DNA of 5,048 nucleotides. Source: Planctomycetaceae bacterium (GTDB lineage: Bacteria > Planctomycetota > Planctomycetia > Pirellulales > UBA1268). The notes below the pieces were generated by a model. That model did no database searches. It was not told the DNA's origin and was given only the letters and a program-made list of their open reading frames with translations. This document shows, piece after piece, positions 1-5,048 of this stretch. The stretch covers positions 1 through 5,048 of the forward strand of contig SIAG01000315.1 of assembly GCA_009691925.1 (NCBI GenBank), written 5' to 3'. Each line of letters starts with the position of its first letter. Positions within the stretch are counted from its first letter, which is position 1. The position numbers and the translations under genes were made by a program.

Positions 1-603
1 CGGGAGGCCTTCGCGCTCGACAAGGAGCCGGTCGAAGTCCGCGACCGCTACGGCCGCAACACTTTCGGGCAGAGCCTCCTCCTCGCCCGGCGGCTCGTCG
101 AGGCCGGCACGCGCGTCGTCGAGGTGGTATGGCCGAAGGTCGCCAACTCCGACAATCACTCCTGGGACCACCACACCGATCTCTCCAAGCGGATGAAGAC
201 CCAGTCGGGGCCGATGCTCGACCGCGGCTTGGCCACCTTCATCACCGACATGGACGACCGCGGCCTTCTCGACGACACGCTCGTCGTCGCGGTCGGCGAA
301 TTCGGTCGTTCGCCGCAGCGCGGCGTGAGCACCTCCGGCAACGGCAACTCCGACGACGGCCGCGACCACTGGCCCTACTGCTTCACCTCGGTCGTGGCCG
401 GGGCGGGTATCCGCCGTGGCCATGTCCACGGGAAGTCCGACGCGACCGCTTCGGCGCCCCTGGAAAATCCCGTCCACCCGATGGAGTTGCTGGCGACGAT
501 CTACCACGCTTGCGGCATCGATCCGGAGACGATTGTCTACAACCACCTCAACCAGCCGCGCGAGCTCGTGAAGGCCCAGGCCGTCACGGCGCTGTTTGGC
601 TAA
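1..603 (+). CDS. DUF1501 domain protein, C-terminal 200 residues (5' end outside window)
   Basis: The frame is open from base 1 to a TAA at 601-603, giving 200 residues of a protein whose family is usually 400-500 long, so roughly the N-terminal half is missing. Seen in the fragment: NHSWDHHTD (residues 52-60), MLDRGLATFITDMDDRGLLDDTL-type segment (72-94), GEFGRSP (99-105), GRDHWP (120-125), then GAGIRRGHVHGKSD and an HPMELLATIYHACGIDP segment. In this order these are the hallmark blocks of DUF1501, a family related to the alkaline phosphatase/sulfatase fold. The His and Glu/Asp residues of WDHH, GEFGR and GRDHW are the likely metal-site residues by family analogy. Planctomycete members are usually exported by a Tat signal, which would lie upstream of this window, and commonly follow a DUF1549/DUF1553 cytochrome-type gene, also not visible. 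The substrate is unknown for the family. Codon use is strongly GC-ending, as in the protease gene. The family call is firm; the biochemical role is not. Confidence 0.93.
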   Translation, partial: REAFALDKEPVEVRDRYGRNTFGQSLLLARRLVEAGTRVVEVVWPKVANSDNHSWDHHTDLSKRMKTQSGPMLDRGLATFITDMDDRGLLDDTLVVAVGEFGRSPQRGVSTSGNGNSDDGRDHWPYCFTSVVAGAGIRRGHVHGKSDATASAPLENPVHPMELLATIYHACGIDPETIVYNHLNQPRELVKAQAVTALFG

Positions 604-638
604 GCGGCGCTCGGGCGCTGTTGACGATCCCACTCACC

Positions 639-671
639 GTCCGCCCGTCATCGGTGACGGCGACTATTTTT
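639..671 (+). terminator. Probable intrinsic terminator after the DUF1501 gene
   Basis: A perfect 6-bp stem, CCGTCA (645-650) with TGACGG (655-660), encloses a TCGG tetraloop. The stem can extend outward (from 639 to 664) if two bulged C residues are allowed on the 5' arm. It is followed by TATTTTT at 665-671. It lies 35 bases past the DUF1501 stop, on the correct strand for that gene. The T-run starts a few bases after the core stem, which is slightly loose. On the minus strand the same hairpin has no T-run, so it would not obviously stop transcription arriving from the convergent receiver-like gene. Confidence 0.55.
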
Positions 672-707
672 CCAACAGGCCGCGCTCGCGACTCCGCCGT
701 CACCGCT

Positions 708-1121
708 TCACCCGGAGCCGTCGGCGTTCCCTTTTTGCACGGCCGATCGGACCCGTTCGACGACCGCTGGCAGCGCGCCGAGCAGTTCACCTCGGCTGAC
801 AACGAGGTCGGCGCCCGCGGCGGCGGCTTCTGCGAGCCGATCGACGGCGACGTGGGGCCCGAAGGCGATGATCGCCGCACGCTCGGCGCCGGCGGCCGAC
901 TGGCTAGCGCGGAATCCCTTCGCCCGCTCGAGCAGCGCCGTGGCCGACTGACCGTTGACCTGGAGATCGACGACGATCACCGCGAACGGCCCGCCCCGGG
1001 GGGCAGCCGCCTGGGAAGCGAGTGTCAGAATCGTCGCCGGAATCGTGGCGGCAAGGCCGGCGATCCGGCTTGAGACCATCAAGTCGGGGGAGAGGAGGAG
1101 GATCGTGATTGCGTCGGCCAT
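708..1121 (-). CDS. Degenerate response-regulator receiver-like protein, 137 aa
   Basis: The length matches a lone receiver domain (about 120 residues) and the segments alternate as strand and helix: ITILLLSPDL (5-14), FAVIVVDLQV (46-55), RAAIIAFGPH (81-90), AGADLVVSRGEL (102-113), then a closing helix. Compared with a canonical receiver, strand 1 ends in S11-P12-D13 instead of an acidic pair, strand 3 keeps an aspartate (D52) at the phospho-acceptor position, strand 4 ends in G88 where Thr/Ser is expected, and strand 5 carries S109-R110-G111 in place of Lys-Pro. It may therefore fold as a receiver without normal phosphorylation. No output domain, signal peptide or membrane segment is present. 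The ATG at 1121 is preferred because GGGGA (1131-1135) lies 9 bases upstream; an ATG at 1127 and a TTG at 1175 are in frame but less well placed. It starts 69 bp after the protease stop on the same strand with no obvious terminator between, so co-transcription is plausible. The gene is convincing by frame and codon use; the family call is inference. Confidence 0.72.
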   Translation of the reverse strand: MADAITILLLSPDLMVSSRIAGLAATIPATILTLASQAAAPRGGPFAVIVVDLQVNGQSATALLERAKGFRASQSAAGAERAAIIAFGPHVAVDRLAEAAAAGADLVVSRGELLGALPAVVERVRSAVQKGNADGSG

Positions 1122-1190
1122 CGGCATCCGTCCCCGGGCTGGCTGTGGATGAAAGAAATCGCAGCTGATGGCCAAGGCCGACGCCCCCGG

Positions 1191-3974
1191 TCAGAGCCGG
1201 GGAAGTGTCACGCTGGCGTCGAGCACCTTCTTGATCCGCGCCTGGGCCTCGACGAGGTGGGCCCGCGAGTAGTCGTCGAGTTTCACGTCCCCCTTCGCCA
1301 GGAGCGCCCCGATCCGGCTGTCGAGGCTCCGCAGCTGGGCCGCCGCGATCACTTGGGCGTCGGGCGTGCCGCCGCTGCCGACGGCCAAGCCCGAGAGCCG
1401 CGACAGATACGAGCGCTGAAGCGAGCGCCGCAGACTCCCGATCGCCGGCTTTCTGACGGTGTATTCCCCCGGCTGGATCGAGTCGACCTCGGAGAGGATC
1501 GCCTTGGTGAGCCGGTCGAGGAGCTCCGCTGTCGTGAAGGCATCCTGGTCGGCCGGGACCTTCAGCTCGCTGTCACGGATCCGCGTCAGGGTGAGCGGAT
1601 CCAAGAGCCGGCCGAGGACGCGGTCCTGCCACATGAGGATCACCTCGTGGACAGGATAGTCTTCCCGGTCGGCCTCGCTCGACCCCCAATGCATCCAGCG
1701 TGTCGACACGAGCTGGTTGTAGAGCTCCGGCGGGAAGGTGAAGGGCTGGGCCGAGAACATCTGCTGCTCGAGGAGCGTGAGCGCGTCGCGCTGCTTTTGG
1801 GCCTCGACGACCCGGAACGGCGCGGGGGCGCCGGCATCCCCTCTGTGGGCCCGCGAGGTGTGAAGACCGCCGACGAGTCGGGCGGCGAAGTTCATCGCGT
1901 TGCCATGCGCTGTCAGGAGGACGCCGAATGCCTGGCGGACACGCTCGTAGCCGGGCATCTTGCCACTGGGATCCTTGGCGGTCATCCGTTCGACGAGCGT
2001 CGGCATGACTTGGGCGACGAGCTCGGCCCGGTTGCGGGCAAACTCGACCGGATCACTGCCGAGATCGAAGCGGTTCGACATCGGATCGGGGTCGCCCGGC
2101 TGGGTGTCTTCGTCGGTTGAATACGCCAGCTGCGGCTCGCCGGCCCGGCCGGCGATCTTCTCGAGCTCCGGGAGCTCGCCCTCGGGGCTCCCGCCACCGA
2201 GCGGCTTGTAGCCATATTCGATCGCCCACAAATCGTAGGGGCCGAGCTTGGCGGTGTAGTAATCCCCCTGCGGCTTCCCCTTCGGGCTGATGTTGGCGGG
2301 GATGTAATCCATGACGCTCGTGCTGGCGCCGGTCTGCGCGACCTTGGCCGGATCGTTGATCTCGGCAAGGGTCAACAGCGAGCTTCCCTTGAAGTTGTGC
2401 CGCAGTCCCAGCGTGTGACCGAGCTCGTGGCTCGTGACGAGCTTCAGCCCTTGGACGACGAGCTTCTCCTTATCGGCCTCCGTCAGGCCATTTCCAGCCA
2501 CGGCCAGCGCCGTGGCGGCCAGCGCCGTCTCCCGGGCATGGCCGTCGAAGAGCATGCAGGCGCTGCAGGTGTGGCCGGCCCCGTGGCCGTGCATGCCGGT
2601 GACGGCCTGCGTGCCGGAGGGAAGGATGCCCGCCGCGGCCGTCGGCCCATCGGTGAGGATCGCCACCGCCTGGGGGGTAAAGTTCTCGTATTCCCGCCGC
2701 CAGAACTGGAGGAAGTCGCCGTCGAAGATGATGTCGGCGTCGAGGATCTGCCCGGTGCGGGGGTTGACGCGGCTGGGGCCCATCGCGAAGCCGGCCCCGG
2801 CGGTGATCCAGCGGAAGGTGTTGTAATTCACATCCTCTGGATCCCAGTCGGTTTGGTCGGGCTGCTGGCGGACTTCGATGGCGCTGGCGAAGCCGGCCTT
2901 TTGGAAGGCTTCGTTCCAGGCCTCGATCCCCTCGCGGATCGGCTGCCGGTAGCGGAAAGGGACCGTCTTCTCGATCCAAAACACGATCGGCTTCTTCGGC
3001 GGCGAGATCGGGGCCGAGGGATCAGCCTTCTCGAGGTGCCAGCGGTTGATGTAGCGGACGAAGCGGTCCTCGTCGACGTTCTGGGAGAAGTCCTTGAGGG
3101 CGGTGACGAAGTAGCCGATCCGGTTGTCGGCGAGGCGCGGCCGGTAGCCGGTCTGCGGCAGCATGCTCAAGGAATAGTGAACGTTGACGGTGACGCCACG
3201 GCTGTCGGCGACGGTATCGAATTCGGCCTGGCCACCCGAGCCATAGGTGGCGGCGACTTCGAGCTCGGTGTTGTCGGGGAAGTTTTTGACGCGCGACCAA
3301 GTGGAGCGGTCGCGGGCGAACGAGAAGCCGGGAAGCGAGCGGCCGATCTGCGGCAGATCGGTCATGAAGATCGCCGACAGGTCGATGACCGCCGCGCCGC
3401 TGGGGGCATAGGTGGCGATCGGCACACTGAACAGCACGCTGTCGGTGTAGGCCAGATCGACTGCCTTCTCCTCTGGGCTCCCCTTGTCGGCAAAGAAGCG
3501 AACATTGCGGCGAACGACATGGATGTTGTCGTCGACTTTGCGGAACTGCCAGATCCAGTCGTCACCGAATCCCCAGCTCATGCCCCCCAAAAGTTGGCCG
3601 TCGCCGATCCCCTTGGCGATCGAGATCAGCACGAACAACTCCCGGCCGAGGATCGAGTCGGGCAGTTCCGCCCACACCTTGTCATCCTTGCGATGGAGCG
3701 TGATCAGCCCGGGGATCCGCGTCGCATCCTTGACCACGGTGGCAAACGGTGGCTTCCCCCCTTTTGCCTCGGGAGCCGCGGGAGGCGCAGAAGGGGCTGC
3801 GGGGGGGGCTGCCGGGGCATCGACCTTGACGGTGTCGGCGGCCGGGACCGCGGTCGGCCCCTCGGCGCGGGCCGAGGTGACATCGGCGGAGCCGATCGCG
3901 AGAGCAGCCATCGCCGCAGCAGCGGGAAAACAAAGGCGAAGGGTGCGGAAGCAACGGCCGAAGCTGGTGAGCAT
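1191..3974 (-). CDS. Secreted zinc-dependent metalloprotease (DUF5117/DUF5118 family), 927 aa
   Basis: Predicted exported metzincin-like zinc protease. Residues 1-37 form a signal peptide: Arg-containing start, hydrophobic stretch (about 15-30) and an ARA cleavage site before E38. An Ala/Pro-rich linker follows (about 50-75). Residues about 76-120 resemble DUF5118 and about 120-315 resemble DUF5117 (VWAELPDSILGRELFVLISI region). The catalytic part begins near 328, with PFRYRQPIREGIEAWNEAF (339-357), DVNYNTFRW (381-389) and PRTGQILDADIIF (405-417). The zinc site is HELGHTLGLRH at 516-526, with H516, H520 and H526 as ligands and E517 as catalytic base. A Met-turn, SVMDY, lies at 553-557. A helical C-terminal region follows with no further recognised domain. 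Length is normal for the family. An unusual His/Cys-rich stretch, MHGHGAGHTCSAC, lies at 461-473. The ATG is supported by GAGGGAA 8 bases upstream and by the signal peptide. The substrate is unknown. The receiver-like gene lies directly downstream. All expected catalytic residues are present. Confidence 0.95.
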   Translation of the reverse strand: MLTSFGRCFRTLRLCFPAAAAMAALAIGSADVTSARAEGPTAVPAADTVKVDAPAAPPAAPSAPPAAPEAKGGKPPFATVVKDATRIPGLITLHRKDDKVWAELPDSILGRELFVLISIAKGIGDGQLLGGMSWGFGDDWIWQFRKVDDNIHVVRRNVRFFADKGSPEEKAVDLAYTDSVLFSVPIATYAPSGAAVIDLSAIFMTDLPQIGRSLPGFSFARDRSTWSRVKNFPDNTELEVAATYGSGGQAEFDTVADSRGVTVNVHYSLSMLPQTGYRPRLADNRIGYFVTALKDFSQNVDEDRFVRYINRWHLEKADPSAPISPPKKPIVFWIEKTVPFRYRQPIREGIEAWNEAFQKAGFASAIEVRQQPDQTDWDPEDVNYNTFRWITAGAGFAMGPSRVNPRTGQILDADIIFDGDFLQFWRREYENFTPQAVAILTDGPTAAAGILPSGTQAVTGMHGHGAGHTCSACMLFDGHARETALAATALAVAGNGLTEADKEKLVVQGLKLVTSHELGHTLGLRHNFKGSSLLTLAEINDPAKVAQTGASTSVMDYIPANISPKGKPQGDYYTAKLGPYDLWAIEYGYKPLGGGSPEGELPELEKIAGRAGEPQLAYSTDEDTQPGDPDPMSNRFDLGSDPVEFARNRAELVAQVMPTLVERMTAKDPSGKMPGYERVRQAFGVLLTAHGNAMNFAARLVGGLHTSRAHRGDAGAPAPFRVVEAQKQRDALTLLEQQMFSAQPFTFPPELYNQLVSTRWMHWGSSEADREDYPVHEVILMWQDRVLGRLLDPLTLTRIRDSELKVPADQDAFTTAELLDRLTKAILSEVDSIQPGEYTVRKPAIGSLRRSLQRSYLSRLSGLAVGSGGTPDAQVIAAAQLRSLDSRIGALLAKGDVKLDDYSRAHLVEAQARIKKVLDASVTLPRL

Positions 3975-3982
3975 GCGTCAGA

Positions 3983-3989
3983 TTCCCTC
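3983..3989 (-). promoter_or_regulatory. Ribosome binding site of the metalloprotease gene
   Basis: Read on the minus strand, GAGGGAA lies 8 bases before the ATG at 3974. This is a good Shine-Dalgarno match at normal spacing, and it fixes the start that also yields a sensible signal peptide. Confidence 0.7.
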
Positions 3990-4295
3990 AAATGGAGCGG
4001 TCGGTCGGTACCGAAGGAGCAACGTGTGGTCTCAGCGGCAAGCGAAACGGCGGGGACGTCTGGGCACTGGCTCGACGAATCTGCCGATGGGAAGCGGCGA
4101 GCCTGCGGGGAAAGGATCGATCCCTGGCCCGCCCTCGCAGATTAGCATCGTATGTCCGAGGGGGCCAATTTCTCGTTCAAAACCGTCTGGAGGAGCACGG
4201 AGCAGCCCGATCAGGGCTGCCAGTCAAGGGGCGAAACAGGGTTGCACGATTCCCTCGCTGGTGGGGGTGGCGCCCACGGCAATCGCTTGACGGTG
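3990..4295. other. Non-coding stretch upstream of the protease gene
   Basis: No convincing gene is seen on either strand. Open frames crossing here on the plus strand continue as the antisense of the protease and read as Arg/Gly/Ser-rich low-quality sequence. The stretch presumably contains the protease promoter, reading leftward, but no clear -35/-10 pair could be identified. It holds one perfect hairpin (4202-4220) and a 10-base palindrome, GGATCGATCC, at 4114-4123 with no assigned role. Confidence 0.5.
4202..4220. repeat. Perfect 7-bp inverted repeat in intergenic DNA
   Basis: GCAGCCC (4202-4208) and GGGCTGC (4214-4220) are exact reverse complements around a 5-base loop, GATCA. No T-run follows on either strand, so it is not a typical intrinsic terminator. 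It lies about 230 bases upstream of the protease start. It could be an RNA hairpin or a protein-binding site, or a chance arrangement in GC-rich DNA. Confidence 0.4.
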
Positions 4296-4560
4296 TCACC
4301 CTGGCCCGAATACCAGCTTGGCCAACGATAGACGGCTGACGCCGTTGAGGGCACCGCGGAGTTCAGAGACGCGACGGCCGAGGGCGTTGTAGGCGATTCG
4401 ACGGGGCTCCAGACCTATTTGGACGTTGAGCCTTCCGGTGGTGATCCTCGCCGTGGTCTGGACCCGCTCCTCGATGATTCCCCACAATTGTTTCCCTAGG
4501 GTGGAAAAGGCCAGTGGTTCGAGGGGGGACAGGATTCGAAGGAACCGGGTTTCACCCGGG
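4296..4560 (-). pseudogene. Possible C-terminal remnant of an unrecognised gene
   Basis: A minus-strand frame is open from about 5015 down to a TGA at 4296-4298. In its last roughly 80 codons I counted, by eye, GC of about 66%, 50% and 75% at codon positions 1, 2 and 3. This order is typical of coding DNA in a high-GC genome. The encoded segment is not low-complexity and contains GKQLWGIIEERVQ and GLEPRRIAYNALGRRVSEL, ending in LAKLVFGPG. I do not recognise the family. No ATG or well-placed ribosome binding site is seen for it. Upstream the frame becomes Pro/Ser-rich (about 4600-4740) and then runs antisense to the LEPR gene start, which argues against a 239-residue intact protein. It may be a decayed 3' end or a chance open frame. 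Boundaries are approximate on the 5' side. Confidence 0.25.
4545..4559. repeat. Short perfect inverted repeat
   Basis: CCGGGT (4545-4550) and ACCCGG (4554-4559) pair exactly around a TTC loop. No T-run of terminator quality follows in either direction; the plus side continues into GAAAAAC and a run of seven G (4567-4573). It sits inside the possible gene remnant frame. Function unknown. Confidence 0.3.
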
Positions 4561-4939
4561 AAAAACGGGGGGGCGAGCAAAGCACCAACGCGAAATCCAA
4601 CGCTGTGCCCCCAGACCTGGCCGAGGTCGTCGCTGCGTGGGGCCGGCTGCCCCCTGCCGTCCGGGCTGGGATCGTGGTCATGGTGCGGGCGTCGGGAGGG
4701 TGAAGCCGGGCTGGGCGACAAGCGATCGGGGACTGTCCCAGGGTTTGATCGGTAGTCTTCGTCGCTATTGGAAGTCCTGAACCTCAACGCCGGGCCCTCA
4801 TCACCCGGAGAAGAGCCCTTTCCCGCTGCTGCGACGCGGACTGGATTCCCCTCCGTCGCAAAATTGAATCCACCTCGAACCGATTCCTTGACTGAAATGA
4901 AAGCCTTTCGTGCGGTGGATTTTAAGAAGGGCGATGTGC
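4561..4939. other. Non-coding stretch before the LEPR gene
   Basis: No convincing gene is seen. The part to about 4790 is GC-rich and carries the Pro/Ser-rich extension of the minus-strand open frame. From about 4850 the sequence becomes visibly less GC-rich, as expected of a promoter and leader region for the LEPR gene. A TTGACT at 4888-4893 resembles a -35 box, but no -10 box lies at normal spacing. Confidence 0.4.
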
Positions 4940-4960
4940 CCTCTCCTGAGAGGTCTTCCA

Positions 4961-4965
4961 AGGAG
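4961..4965 (+). promoter_or_regulatory. Ribosome binding site of the LEPR gene
   Basis: AGGAG ends 7 bases before the GTG at 4973. This strong Shine-Dalgarno match decides the start: the in-frame ATG at 5021 has no such site and would remove the basic N-terminal segment. TCTCCT at 4942-4947 is exactly complementary to AGGAGA (4961-4966) and could mask the site. Confidence 0.7.
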
Positions 4966-4972
4966 AAGTCCA

Positions 4973-5048
4973 GTGAACCGGCGAAACACCAAAAAACCTC
5001 CCCGCGCTTCTTCACTGCGCATGGTGATTGAGGCCCTCGAACCTCGGG
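4973..5048 (+). CDS. LEPR-XLL-type surface protein, first 25 codons (3' end outside window)
   Basis: From the GTG at 4973 the frame stays open to the window edge, giving 25 residues plus one base. Residues 1-16 are basic (R3, R4, K7, K8, R11, R16), and residues 18-25 read VIEALEPR. A basic start followed by (L/I)EALEPR and then a short hydrophobic LL segment is the LEPR-XLL N-terminal signature. It is known mainly from very large, repeat-rich planctomycete proteins thought to be exported or surface-attached. The hydrophobic half of the motif falls just past the edge, so it cannot be confirmed here. The start is supported by AGGAG at 4961-4965. The frame is open from 4901, after a TGA at 4898, and other in-frame starts (GTG 4910, ATG 4934) lie upstream of that site. 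The gene is divergent from the protease gene, about 1 kb away. The body of the protein, and thus its function, cannot be inferred. Confidence 0.7.
   Translation, partial: MNRRNTKKPPRASSLRMVIEALEPR

Noticed and set aside
129..1073. 314-codon plus-strand frame spanning the DUF1501 end and the receiver-like gene
   Set aside because: It overlaps DUF1501 out of frame and runs antisense to the receiver-like gene. It is Arg-rich and crosses the probable terminator.
1170..1179. GGCCAAGGCC palindrome between the protease and receiver-like genes as a terminator
   Set aside because: The loop would be only two bases and no T-run follows, so it does not separate the two genes transcriptionally.
1149..2120. 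323-codon plus-strand open frame
   Set aside because: It lies wholly antisense to the metalloprotease, whose zinc site, signal peptide and ribosome binding site prove the minus strand. The translation is Arg/Gly/Glu-rich shadow sequence.
2397..4145. 582-codon plus-strand open frame
   Set aside because: It is antisense to the protease catalytic and N-terminal regions and is a GC-rich mirror frame without any recognisable domain.
4531..4546. tRNA T-arm-like TTCGAA motif
   Set aside because: The flanking bases do not pair as a T-stem, and no acceptor, D or anticodon arm could be found on either strand.
4888..4925. TTGACT resembling a -35 box with TTTTAA downstream as a -10 box
   Set aside because: The spacing between them is about 26 bases, far from the usual 16-18, and no better -10 match sits at the right distance.
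4768..5031. 87-codon plus-strand open frame ending inside the LEPR gene
   Set aside because: It is in a different frame from the LEPR gene, has no ribosome binding site and no recognisable sequence, and crosses the leader and start of the better-supported gene.

Overview
The window looks like chromosomal DNA of a high-GC planctomycete. This rests on protein families rather than a marker gene. The left edge carries the C-terminal part of a DUF1501 protein, a family greatly expanded in Planctomycetes. The centre carries a large secreted zinc metalloprotease of the DUF5117/DUF5118 type. The right edge carries the first 25 codons of a protein with a basic N-terminus and a VIEALEPR motif, matching the LEPR-XLL N-terminal signature of large planctomycete surface proteins. 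No rRNA, tRNA, CRISPR array, transposase or phage gene was seen.

Layout, left to right. 1-603 (+) is the 3' part of the DUF1501 gene, followed by a hairpin with a T-run (639-671) that probably terminates it. 708-1121 (-) is a small protein with the shape of a response-regulator receiver domain but without most of the conserved phosphotransfer residues. 1191-3974 (-) is the 927-residue metalloprotease, with a signal peptide, HELGHTLGLRH zinc site and Met-turn. Protease and receiver-like gene lie on the same strand 69 bp apart, so one transcript is plausible. That unit converges on the DUF1501 gene.

About 1 kb (3975-4972) separates the divergent protease and LEPR genes. It holds the protease ribosome binding site, two perfect inverted repeats and a long minus-strand open frame (4296 to about 5015). 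The terminal third of that frame shows coding-like codon-position bias but has no convincing start, so it may be a decayed gene. The right end holds a well-placed AGGAG site and GTG start for the LEPR gene, whose body lies outside the window.

Functional reading (inference): two exported or surface-directed products, the metalloprotease and the LEPR protein, are transcribed away from a shared upstream region, and a phospho-incompetent receiver-like protein sits behind the protease. Nothing seen amounts to a clearly new multi-gene system. The most useful leads are the receiver-like protein, the His/Cys-rich loop next to the protease active site, the possible gene remnant and the edge LEPR gene.
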